This document shows positions 34,222 through 44,854 of a DNA stretch of 64,000 nucleotides, in pieces. Below the pieces are notes generated by a model that did not search any database, was not told the origin of the DNA, and saw nothing but the letters and a program-made list of their open reading frames with translations. Each line of letters begins with the position of its first letter. The stretch's first letter is position 1. This DNA is from Cliona cf. orientalis (Eukaryota; Porifera; Demospongiae; Clionaida; Clionaidae): assembly GCA_963930775.1 (NCBI GenBank), contig OZ005693.1, positions 806,001-870,000 of the forward strand, read 5' to 3'. The position numbers were made by a program, and so were the translations under genes.

Positions 34222-35229
34222 TTATTATGCTGTGTCTAGAGTCCCGGAGTATAGTTGGACCCCCCGGATACATGGACCCCGGGGTCCAAAGCCCCAAGGA
34301 TATTTGGACCCCTGGTCCATTCGTAACGAGGCTTGAATGGACCCCCCTATGGATAGAATGACCCCCCCCCCCCCCTCTCCAAGCTCGCACGCACGTGAAC
34401 CTGTGCGTTGCTATTAGTCAGGCTGCTTGCTTGTTACTGTCACACAAAATGGATGAGTATGACGAGCTCTTTACCTATCTAGAAAGTGGTACATATCCAG
34501 AACGGTTATCTAAAGATGGCAATATCATAATAGCTAACTATTGCTTGTCTGGCTTGATGCATTCTGATGCGTGACATAAAAATCTATCTATCTAGCTATC
34601 TATGCTTAGCAGAGGTGCTGGATTGGATCCAAAGCCGCAATAGCTATCAACCTACTAGCCTTGTACCCAGGCCCTTTGAGGAAGGCCTGGGTACGAGGCT
34701 ATCAACCTACACGAAAGAAATTCAATGAGATTATGGAGAAAATCAAAGCAAAAGTTGAAATGACTCACTAGTCTAAGACTAATATCACTAGCTATTTATT
34801 TAGAATAATAATAATATTATATATATACTTGTGACAAATAGTTACTGTGATCTGATTGGTCACTCAGAGGTCTCTACCAGTTCTCAGGCCCTTAGTAGCA
34901 CCCTCACTGTGGTCGGGATGCTACAGCCTCGGGCCATAGATAGTAGAAAGGGTAAAACAGTATTATACCCTTTCTACTATCCATGCTCGGGCCTTTAGTC
35001 TCTTAAAACATGTAGAGACTTTGGACTCAGTCTCTAAGTATTATTTAATAGGTTGGGAAGGAGATCGAGGCCAGGGCTAGTATGTGAACTTCGATTCGAA
35101 TGGGGTTCCATTCTTCCAGGGAGGGGTCCACGGATCCTAGGATCATTGGACAGAGGGGGGTCCAATCATCCTAGTACTATTGGACCCGGGGTCCCGTAGC
35201 GGGGGGTCCAATCATACTGCGACACTGGC
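34222..35229. mobile_element. TGGACC-rich TIR element with a short ORF
   Basis: GTGTCTAGAGTCCCGGAGTA followed by TAGTTGGACCCCCC at the left; GGGGGGTCCAATCATACTGC followed by GACAC at the right. The hexamer TGGACC/GGTCCA recurs many times near both ends. A 42-codon frame at 34449-34577 (MDEYDELFTYLESGTYPERL ...) resembles the N-terminus of integrase-type transposon proteins, then stops. A hairpin occupies 34919-34985. Confidence 0.5.
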
Positions 35230-35272
35230 ATCGGTACCCAAGATTTAGTGCTTGGAGTACCGGCAGTGTATT

Positions 35273-35323
35273 ATATAGCTATAGATCCCAGCCCCCTTCG
35301 GGGGCTGGGATCTATAGCTATAT
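35273..35323. repeat. Perfect 24-bp hairpin with 3-nt loop
   Basis: Left arm 35273-35296, loop TTC, right arm 35300-35323, fully complementary over 24 bp (core GATCCCAGCCCCC / GGGGGCTGGGATC). It lies between two nested elements. Confidence 0.9.
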
Positions 35324-35339
35324 TATAATACTGAGTGCA

Positions 35340-35690
35340 CGACGGCTAATGAGGCTAGTAGCGGGGGTTTGGGTTCCGATAATCGGTTGCTTACAAGGGG
35401 TTTGGGTTTCGGCTACAGTTGGTGACAAGGGTTAGTATTATAGTGGCAAGGTGTATAAATTTGGCAAAAAACGGCATCCAGCAGCGGCGAGCTGGGTGGC
35501 TGAGCGGACTAGGGCTTGGGCTGGTGGTACGGTGGTCATGAGTTCGAATCCCGCTTGATCTATGAATTTTTTTTCTTTTTCTCACTTCGAAAAATTTCTA
35601 AGTTTTTTGGCAGGCTTAGCTGCTGGTACTCAAAGCGCAAAATTTCCGGTACTGGTGCCGGGACTGTAGACACAGCCATATTATTATGAA
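35340..35690. mobile_element. Second tRNA-bearing element
   Basis: Reverse-oriented relative of 7877-8370: GGTTTGGGTTTCGG repeats, the box A/box B tRNA-like part at 35488-35563 (TGGCTGAGCGGAC ... GAGTTCGAATCCCGC), and an end GTGCCGGGACTGTAGACACA. Confidence 0.6.
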
Positions 35691-35805
35691 CGCAAGTTAA
35701 TGAGGGGCATGGCAAAGAATTTTGCGCACCTCCCATCTTCCACTTAATCAGAAGTTGAGAGCAAACCATGTATTAAAGATGGCATTGATAAATTACACTA
35801 AGTGC

Positions 35806-36215
35806 AATAAAAAAGAACAGAAACAAGTATAAAAACAATTGAATAAAATTAAAGAATGAAGTAGGGGTGGCAGGATCAAAAAGTACACAAACAAGAGATA
35901 ATTGCATCTGCTATACATTCCTACGCTTGCTTTTCTCGACTATTGTGTACTATTATATATTAATAATGTTGACGTGTTTGTTGAGTGCGGTAGCTATGTT
36001 TCGTGCAGGTTGTTCCCTAGTTGTCACGATGGTCCGAGGTTAATCAGTTTTTAATTCAATCACATTATTACTGGCCATGGTTATTTTTGCACCCCTCAAA
36101 AAGCAAGCGTAGGGATGTATAGTAGAGATGCGATTATCTCTTGTTTGTGTACTTTTTGATCCTGCCATCCCTACTTCATTCTTCAATTTTATTCAATTGT
36201 TTTTATACTTGTTGT
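35806..36215. mobile_element. Long-TIR foldback element (copy 2)
   Basis: Arms of about 120 bp (AACAGAAACAAGTATAAAAA ... ACGCTTGCTTTTCTCGA) face each other. Same family as 17455-18395, here without the nested insertion. Confidence 0.7.
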
Positions 36216-36910
36216 TAATCAGCTCAGTCAGATAGAAATTCCGGGAACATTTAAGCCAAAAAGCAAGTTCCGTGCAGGACACGGGACAAGGCCTCCAATT
36301 TCGGGACTGTCCCGGACGTTCCGGGACAGTTGGCACCTAATGGAGCTGGCTAGCAATGGTAGACCATATTATTATGTATAAGGAACAATCCACCACCATC
36401 CCCCCCCCCCCCAAACACCCAAATGCAACCAAAATTGTCTGTAAGAACACTTGGAATTGGTTTACCACCCGTCTGGGGTAGTCCCTTTTAGAAGGGATTA
36501 GCAGTCCCAGGTATATACCATAGCTACAGAAGAGTACATGTACACATACAGTCTACAACCAGCCACAAAAATGCGGAAGTTATGCTAATTGTCAACAAGC
36601 TAAGCGTGCAGCTGTAACGTAGCTAGCTAGTTATAGCTACGGTCAGTGAGGTAGTAGCTACTAAATTAAGAACCACTGGTGAAGGTTCTACGTTGTTGAT
36701 ATCATTAAAAAGAAACTATGAAACACAGAAAAAAAATTACAAGGTACTTGACAATGAACTAGCCGTACACTGCCAGAGGCAAAGAAGCAGGTGCCGCAGA
36801 CAAAGATGGCTCCCATCGCTCGAAAAGAAGCGCTCTCTCCCTTACAGTCGGCTACACAGAATGTGCTACTACACCAGAGACTAGTGAGAAACTACATGAG
36901 ACAGTGTACA

Positions 36911-39900
36911 CTACTTGTGCGCGGCCGTGCGAGCGGGAGGATAAAAGAAGCTATGGCGGCTCTCGTGAAGATGCAGGCCACTTGCCGAGCTCCACGCTTG
37001 TAGCTCGTCACCAACTGATGATAGTGAGTAGCTGAGAGAGACAGCGTAGTGTACTTGTGCGTGGCTAGGTCAGGAAATGTTCTACTGTACATGAAAACAA
37101 CAGTTGTGGACTTACTCTAATGCTAGGCCTTTCTCTTTAGCAGCTTCTTCAAGAACTCTTCTTCCTTCGTCGGTAATGGCGTCGTTGTCCCAAAGGCTAT
37201 GGGTGGAAGGAGAAGCCGACCGCCATGATACACTAACACACCTAGCTAGTCTAGTAAGTAGACAACATTATTGTAGCTAGGTCAACTTACATCAACCGCT
37301 GAAGATTAGCCATTGTCTTGATGGCATCGGACAGGGCCTTGGCTCCTTCATCGCCGATGGAGTTGTAGCTGAGGCTGTGAGTGGAAGGAGAGAGGAAGAC
37401 ACCGACTGCCATGACACACTAACTCACCTAGCTAGTCTAGTAAGTAGACAACATTATTGTAGCTAGGTCAACTTACTTCAACTCCTTAAGATTAGCCATT
37501 GTCTTGATGGCGTCGGACAGGGCCTTGGCTCCTTCATCGCCAATGGAGTTGCCACTGAGTCTGTGAGTGGAGGAAGAGAGGAAGACACCAACCGCCATGA
37601 CACACTAACTCACCTAGCTAGTCTAGTAAGTAGATAACATTATTGTAGCTAGGTCAACTTACTTTAACTCCTTAAGATTAGCCATTGTCTTGATGGCGTC
37701 GGACAGGACCTTGGCTCCTTCATCGCCGATGGAGTTGCCATTGAGGCTGTGAGTGGAAGGAGAGAGGAAGACACCGACCGCCATGACACACTAACTCACC
37801 TAGCTAGTCTAGTAAGTAGACAACATTATTGTAGCTAGGTCAACTTACTACAACTCCTTAAGATTAGCCATTGTCTTGATGGCGTCGGACAGGACCTTGG
37901 CTCCTTCATCGCCGATGGAGTTGCCATTGAGGCTGTGAGTGGAAGGAGAGAGGAAGACACCGGCCGCCATGACACACTAACTCACCTAGCTAGTCTAGTA
38001 AGTAGACATCATTATTGTAGCTAGGTCAACTTACTACAACTCCTTAAGATTAGCCATTGTCTTGATGGCGTCGGACAGGGCCTTAGCTCCTTCATCGCCG
38101 ATGGAGTTGTAGCTGAGGCTGTGTGTGGAAGGAGAGAGGAAGACACTAACCGCCATGACACACTAACTCACCTAGCTAGTCTAGTAAGTAGACAACATTA
38201 TTGTAGCTAGGTCAACTTACTACAACTCCTTAAGATTAGCCATTGTCTTGATGGCGTCGGACAGGGCCTTGGCTCCTTCATCGCTGATGGAGTTCTCAGT
38301 GAGGCTGTGAGTGGAAGGAGAGGCCGCCCGCCATGACACACTAACTCACCTAGCTAGTCTAGTAAGTAGACAACATTATTTTAGCTACATCAACTTACTG
38401 CAACGTCTTAAGATTAGCCATTGTCTTGATGGCGTTGGACAGGGCCTTGGCTCCTTCATCGCTGATGGAGTTGTTGTAGAGGCTGTGAGTGGAAGGAGAG
38501 AGGGTTGAAGACACCGACTGCCATGACACACTAACTCACCTAGCTAGTCTAGTAAGTAGACAACATTATTGTAGCTACTCTCTAGTTGTTAATTATAATA
38601 GTAGGTAACTAGCATTAAGTCTAGGTATTTATTACCCCGCGCGCATGCGCAAGGGGTAAAGTAATCGGTCGTGTCGTCGTTGTTATCGTCGTTGTCGTTA
38701 GCACAAAAATCGCCATATCTCGGGATATAGGCGTCTAAGCGACTCGTAAGCACAACGAATCAATCGAATTCGGCGAAAAATTGGCTTCAGTGTGCGTCAA
38801 ATCGAGGGATAAGGTCTACGAGCGTCACAAATAGTGCTTTTTTGTTGGCCGCCATAGCCACGCCTATCGGCAGTGCCCAGCAATGCATAATGCATGCCAT
38901 TACATTGTGCTTTCTGCTCATGCGCATAACTAATAAGCGTATGACTGGTAAAGATCGTCGATGTTCTAATGTTCTAAATAATGCTCGTGACGTCTATAGT
39001 GACTGAAATCTGAAGCCCCATGGAACCAATCACTATGTAAGATAGCTATACTGTTATCACAACAAAATTTAGGTACAAGTTCATGTCTTCCTAGTCCGGG
39101 CTAGATCTGGGTGCAGAGAGCACTGTTTCAAGTGTCACTGGGACAACTAAGCAGCATAATTTTCCATTATTTCTCTCAAGTTCACAAAATTATAGCCATG
39201 CACCGATAGTAAATCTATAGATTGCGCAATGTGCGCGCGGGGTATGTGCTCTACAGAGCTCTAGTTAATGTTGTTATTGTTAATGACAAGTAATATAAAG
39301 GAATTTTAATCTTATCACCATGGTAACAATAGTGAGTAATAGTGATTAATGTTATTGTATCGGGCAAGGTACAAGTGGTGGTAAAATTCAATGTTGTCAT
39401 GGCAACCACATTAATTACCGGATGTTATTAAAGTTAATTAACACGGCTTGGCAGCAGCTGCATTTAGCCGATGGCTAGCTGTTGCCTTTGGCTATGGCGG
39501 TTTCAAAAAGAAGCCCGAAGCTGTTGGTTTAAAAGGCAGAGCTGGTTTGTAGAGGATACTTTTAAATTTAAAAACGCTTGTTCATCTGCTAGCTTTTAGT
39601 CTCGATACCAGACTGCTCCCACCGCAGTGTTCAATTCTTTCAGGATGAACGCGCGGAAAGAACTAAACGCTGTGGTGGGAGCAGTCCGGCTTGCCAGACT
39701 AGCTTGCTTTGGATGGCAGGCTACTTGCTGACAATGTACATTTCAATATTGTTACACTTGGCTTGCCATACACCTTCCCGTGAAGGTTACGTATGTACGG
39801 TATCAATAGGCAATTTTTACAGTAGGCTCTGAAGGTGACAAGCCTAAGGCTGTTTCAGTAAAGGGCCTGGGTACGAGGCTAGAATTCCTCCCCTCCCCCT

Positions 39901-42900
39901 AAAAGGGCCTGGGCACAAGGCTAGGCTAGAATTACACCAGCCTGTGAACTAAAGGTGCCCAAGTGGGACATTTGTGGCTATTCATAGATATTAATGAATA
40001 AACAGCTAAAAGAACGGTAGTTGTCAAACAATATTAAATAGATTCGCGCTCAAAATGTTTAATACAACCTGGCAAAACAATTATATACATACCATTATAT
40101 CATCGAGCCTCTCATTTCAGTACAGTGTCACGTCTATTACGACACAGAACTTGAGCTGCACCAACTACTTTCACTTTTTACTTGCAAAATAAAACAAACG
40201 TGCAGCTGCCAGAAATTAAACTTCCCACCATGTACGTGACATCAAATTTGATTGGCAAACATCAGGTAGCCCCACCCAACTATGCACATGCACAAACAAT
40301 TTCTGGCGAGCTAGTTAGACCCTCCGCAATTTTGCGCGTGCATGCATATACATAGAGGAGAGTCTAGTTCGCCAGATCATAGACTATGGCCACAAATTCA
40401 CGTACTCAAGATATTCAAGGTCATATCTTTTATCCTTCCTGAATAAAGCCTTGCACCCATCAGTACCCATGGAACAGCCTGCTAGGTGCACTTTAAATTG
40501 TTTACAATGGGTGAGAAAGTAGCCCACGGACAGACAATCTGCTGGACTGAGGCTGATCTCCCGCAGACCTCTCAGCTCCCCTTTGAGTTCCTTGGCTACC
40601 AGCTGACACAGAGTCTCATCTTGAGCTTCAAAGAGACAGTGTAGCAATGAGAGAAGAAGCGGTTGGGATTTGTGGCCCAAGCTGGAGCCACCTGAATCCA
40701 GATCAGAGTTGCTAACAGAATGAGGTGTTAATACTGTCGCTTTCCTTTCTTCCGTGCACTTCTGTACAACTCGGATAACGATTTCATCCATTCCTTGTGT
40801 TTTAAGTTTAGTTTTGGCGGCATAAAACTGGAACACAGCGCTAAAGCGAGCCCGACCAAAGAGTTCCTTGAACTGTGCCACCTGCTCATTCGGATCCATC
40901 TTGGTAGCCATGTGAATGGCCGCCAACAGTTCCTGTATGGAGAGATGGAGGAAATTGTAGGAGTGTGATGGCATTCCACTAGCAAAGCTTTCTACTCCCT
41001 GAAGTAAACCAAGAGTGTTGAAACTGCATTCAAGGTCAAAGGTTATGTGGTTTTCTATCACTCCCTTGTATGCCATCTCACAAAGACGTTCAAACTGACT
41101 CTGAATAGCAGTTGGGAGCTTATCCAGTGACTTTATTCCAGGTATATCAAGTTGCTCCTTCTTCTTTTTCAGATGCCGAAATATGCAGTTATAGGTAAGT
41201 GCAGAGAAAATGCCAAATTGAGTATGTGGAAGTACACCATCACACTTGAAAAGGTGGACCAGGATGCTGGCATTCAAAGGCAAGTAGCAGCTGCCTTCTA
41301 CAACTGGGTTTTCTTTGATTCTTTGCTGCAGTTGCTTGACCTTAGCTTGATCATCTCCCAGGCATCCAGTAAAGTACTTCTGCAGTTCAGCTTTTGTGAA
41401 TCCCAAGATTTCAATTCGAGTTTTAATAAGCTCATGAAGTTTCATTGACAAGATGGGGCGAGATGTGATGACCACAGAGCTTTTATGTAGTTTATTGTGT
41501 TCTAGTATGTCTATGATGATAGAATGGCCTGGTGCTTTCTCTGGTAGCTCATCCCAGCCATCAAATATGAAGAGAACTCCTTCTCCATCACAAGCAGTTA
41601 TATCTTTCTCTACATTTTGCCCCATTGTTCCGTCGCGTTTTGGTAACAAATCAGCTATGCTCTTGGCATTTTGAACTACTTCTTCACGTAATTTCACCAG
41701 ACTGAGTATGACTTGACTATATCCTTTCAATAATCGACCAGCTACCCACTCATGGCAAATGTGCAGAGAGAGAGTACTTTTCCCACATCCTGGGGCTCCC
41801 TCAATCAATATTTTCTTTTGTTCAGTTTTTTCAAAGATTTGTTTAAGTGTGATGGGAACCTTCCTTTGTAGAATATCATCAATCTTGCCCGTAATAGTCT
41901 CACGTATGAAATGATCGTCAATATTTCTACGCTGCACTTGTTTCGGCATGATCATTGCCAAACTAAACACTTTATCAGTTACCGAAGGAGGCCAGTGGTC
42001 ATGGCCACTATAGCTAGCTTGAGTCTTGGCTTTGTAGAGTGATTTCAAGTATGCAGTAAACTCTTCTAACTTGTTATCTGTGACTTCGGACTTCGTATTA
42101 GCAGCTACAGTTATAAATAGCAAACAGGGTATTAAACATAAATTTCATCTTGCTAAGCTATATTCACCATCATGACAGTGAGCTTAGCATTACCATGCAC
42201 TCATAATAGCTCACAATAATAATAATATTATTGCAATATTATACTTTGCTTGTATACAATAATACCTGCTGCATTTGAGACATGCTTAGATCGAAGGGCT
42301 ACTCTGATACTTTCTCGAGTCAATATTGGTCTTGGACTGTTTCTGAGCCAGTCCTTAATCATCCTTAAAAGGCAGTCATCAACCGTTTTGCAGTCTTTCT
42401 CAATTGCATCAAGTGTACCGGTGTCAACGTCTAACTGGATTCCAATAAACTTCCATCTGGCACGATAGTCCCACATCTCATCAAGCACTTCTTTTATATT
42501 GTTAATACTGAGGACATCTGTAGCTGCATCCGATTCTGTAGGCCAAATTATGGTCTGGCTCATGATAATGTCTTGCATGTAAGTACTGTTTCAATATGCT
42601 CACCTTCAGTGTCACATGCTTTTTGCTTAATTTCCTCCTGCGGGGATGCAGTTGAAGTTCCTGCTATATACATCAAAATCATAGTATTATTGTTGCACAT
42701 AAAATAGGATGGCAGTACAAAGTGTTCCATGCATGAAACAAGAGTTGTATAAAATTATTTATAGCATGCAGGTACACACTTTGTACAATCCAAGTAATCA
42801 GCCATATATATATACTACCTGCTGGATGATTCAATGCAATTTGTTTGGCCAGCTCATAATTATTTCCACCACTCCTTTTGTTGACGGCTTCCACCAGCAT

Positions 42901-44854
42901 CCGCCATGTGGGTGGACCGAATCTCTCTACATTGTACTCTTTTTTAAGCCATAGAAGCAACACATCATTAAGTGCTCGCTCATGATCAGATTCATTGGGA
43001 TATTTTTTACAAATAGCTTCTACGTTTTCATTTCGTAATCTCAAGGATCGACCAAGGGCAAAGCACATTGATTTAATATCCAATACTTCTTCCATGATAT
43101 CAGTCAAATCATCTTCATCTATATAATATTATATAACGGTATTACTATAATTTTTATTATTGCAGCTTCAAATCACTCACTTAATATTTGACTGTCGTCA
43201 ATACTCTTGTAATCAAGGTCTGCAGAAATATAACAGCAAGTTAGCAGTAATAATCATATAGTTCTACAATGATCCTTGAAAGTTTGAGTTTGAAATAATA
43301 CTATATATACATACCTCCAACAGGTCCAGGGTTCTCCTCAACATCTCCAGATATCAGTAGTAAAGATAAGATGACAGATGCAGCTACTGATAACGCAACA
43401 TCCAGCACCGCTTTTGCCACTGCCAACACCCATGTCCCCTGGAGCTTGGTCATCATCACAACTTCTACTTCAGTATCAACATAATGCAGCTTCTCCACCA
43501 GGTCCTGCTTATTGACCAGGGCTTTCCATAGAATACTCAAAGATATCAGACAGTCCACTGTCTGTATGACTGCATGCATAATAACTATACTTATTACTAG
43601 CTATTATAGATGTGAAGATTTTAAGGAGTCATGCATACATAGTAGTACTATAATATGCATAATGTATAATATTATTATTGTACTATATATAAAAATTATT
43701 ATTACATCCCCAGTATAAATTTACTTTTTTGCGGTTATAAGGTAATTATGTTGTAATTATGATGTAACCTATGTCGTCATAGCGCTAAAATTCAGAGCCT
43801 TTACAGAACACTTCTGAGACCTGAAAATCCACAGAATCGTATATTAACTTACATACATATCCAGCGAATACATTAAAAGCCGAGTGCTACTTTCTCCGAC
43901 AAGTAATGCCAGCCGAACTTCACGCGTTCTCTTGGCTGACGTAATCCTGTGGATAAATAAAGCTAGCCTTGCGCTATTTATAGCACGCGTCATGCCACGA
44001 CCGATCTGAAGTTCGGAAGCTGTACTGTGCTGTCGAGTTCATCTCCTTTGATTGAAGCATCGAAACTCGAAGTCGAAAGTTGATCTTAGACTCCATCTCT
44101 GCGATTGAGGCCCCGGCATCGATGTGTGTATTGACGACCTTTACCACATGCACCATTAGAACTATGCAGCCACTGGGGATGTGGTCAAGGGTTCATTATT
44201 ATACAAACTACATCATGTATTAAGTGTATGTATGTTACGTATATACATTCAAACATGCAGAGCATTCCCCACATGCAGCTATAGATAGCTACCTGAGAGG
44301 ATCAGCCAGTGGTCTGGATGCATGCGCATTGACGAATTGATCATTTTCAGCATCAGGAAGATCGAGTAGTAAGCAAAGCAAGTTCTGAAGGAGAGGCTCT
44401 CTGATAAATCACCATCGATTCCAGCTTTTGATCTTCTGATGGCCATGGATAATAATTGGTAGACCAGAACAGAGGTAATCTGAAGGATCGGGGTGAGAAC
44501 CAAGCCAAGATTGATCAAATACATTCTGTCAGGGACGGTACCACCTTTGCAAAAATCTGCAAAAAATGTGTACACCACTCAAATGCCGACATTGTGGCAA
44601 GCTAAAAATTGTGTTGACTATGCATACCACTCACTTAATAGTGGGAGGTGATGTCCCCTTGCTACCAAAGTGCGCAGCCCAAGATTGACTCCAATTGACA
44701 TTATCAATAGAATGAGTGTTGCTACTCCTTGACTCAGCGTCAAACCCCTACGAGTCTTTCCTCTAAATGGTGACCTCATCTTGAATGGGCGGCCCAGGGC
44801 ACACCATGAAGACCCAATGCGGGCTCTCCACTCTCCAATGCTCCAATATGGCAT
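36911..44854 (-). CDS. NLR receptor B: membrane module-2A-Death-Death-NACHT-LRR
   Basis: Seventeen exons join into 1292 aa without a stop: 44854-44635, 44556-44293, 43569-43315, 43219-43181, 43118-42819, 42663-42604, 42517-42266, 42104-40406, seven 84-nt LRR exons between 38482 and 37291, cap exon 37196-37116 and tail 37031-36911. Domain order equals NLR A. The first part ends ISGDVEENPGP at residue 244, so the predicted products are 243 and 1049 aa. Splice phases agree exon by exon with A. The tail reads 26 residues longer than in A and C because their TAG is TGG here; this end is less certain. An inserted block (43737-44172) lies in intron 2 and a Helitron-like element (38632-39264) between LRR and NACHT. 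Confidence 0.87.
37116..38482 (-). CDS. LRR cassette array of NLR B (seven repeats plus cap)
   Basis: 84-nt exons start at 38482, 38304, 38118, 37932, 37746, 37560 and 37374; the 81-nt cap starts at 37196. The period is 186 bp (once 178), exon plus a nearly invariant 102-bp intron that begins GTAAGTTGACCTAGCTACAA and ends TCTCCTTCCACTCACAG. Each exon is one LRR. In order, the exposed strand residues are D-L-YN, H-L-TE, Y-L-SY, Y-L-NG, Y-L-NG, K-L-SG, N-L-SY, then I-L-WD in the cap, while the remaining part is almost unchanged. Confidence 0.9.
38632..39264 (+). mobile_element. Helitron-like non-autonomous element (unit B)
   Basis: Inserted between A and T: unit C at 62630 reads GGTGTTTATTAATG uninterrupted. 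Starts TTACCCCGCGCGCATGCGC (palindrome closing with GGGGTAA), then TCGTCGTTGTTATCGTCGTT microsatellite; ends GTGCTCTACAGAGCTCTAG, a hairpin followed by CTAG. No target duplication. Same family as 6626-7606. Confidence 0.65.
39270..40380. other. Intron between LRR array and NACHT exon, NLR B
   Basis: Homologous to 62640-63600 in unit C. It holds the foldback and GGGCCTGGGTACGAGGCTAG-type repeat ends near 39862 and 39905. No further LRR exon was found in it. Confidence 0.45.
39596..39705. repeat. Short foldback repeat
   Basis: CCAGACTGCTCCCACCGCAG pairs with CTGTGGTGGGAGCAGTCCGG across a 55-bp spacer. Unit C lacks it at the matching place (about 62930). Confidence 0.6.
40406..42104 (-). CDS. 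NACHT ATPase exon of NLR B
   Basis: 1699 nt, same length and phases as copy A. GAPGCGKST, LFIFDGWDE, VVITSRP and FLHLSIQELLAAIH are all present. A two-codon difference (VILSLVKLREE) balances a deletion elsewhere. It ends in phase 2 after LEYL-(D). Confidence 0.95.
42266..42517 (-). CDS. Death-fold domain 2 exon of NLR B
   Basis: Contains RWKFIGIQLDVDTGTLDAIE and IRVALRSKHVSNAAG. Phase 1-1, 252 nt. Confidence 0.75.
42819..43118 (-). CDS. Death domain 1 exon of NLR B
   Basis: Contains FALGRSLRLRNENVEAICKK and GPPTWRMLVEAVNKRSGG. It is more diverged from copy A than the NACHT exon is, with a three-codon insertion. Confidence 0.85.
43315..44854 (-). CDS. N-terminal multi-pass membrane module ending in 2A (NLR B)
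   Basis: Exons 44854-44635, 44556-44293, 43569-43315. Hydrophobic segments match those of copy A. Substitutions are conservative; two-residue indels occur (MRMHPDH; MTKLQG). The 18 residues ending in the 2A Pro differ from A at one position at most (VILSLLL for IILSLLL), so the recoding signal is maintained while flanks drift. Confidence 0.75.
43737..44172. other. Unit B-specific block in NLR intron 2
   Basis: About 435 bp with no counterpart in the same intron of unit A (14590-14775). It ends with TTGACGACCTTTACCACATG, a word shared with several elements here (7251, 17671, 38951 reversed), so it is probably a mobile element whose ends I could not define. Confidence 0.4.

Larger units (their letters stand above)
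31465..36341. mobile_element. Nested transposon island, about 4.9 kb, unit B only
   Basis: Units A (5533) and C (60058) are continuous where this block sits. The outermost ends are inverted: TAGGTGCCAACT at 31468 and AGTTGGCACCTA at 36341. Inside are the dispersed repeat 31735-32240, a CAGTGGCGGATCC end at 32321, a foldback element 33142-33915, a TGGACC-rich element 34222-35229, a tRNA-bearing element 35340-35690 and a long-TIR element 35806-36215. No host gene seen. Confidence 0.6.

Noticed and set aside
36791-37003. 70-codon plus-strand frame starting MPQTKMAPIARKEAL
   Set aside because: The same stretch has stops and indels in units A and C, and it overlaps the NLR tail exon on the other strand.
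37116-38482. Regular repeat/spacer pattern resembling a CRISPR array
   Set aside because: Repeats are 84-nt coding LRR exons with splice sites and near-identical spacers (introns) in a eukaryotic gene.
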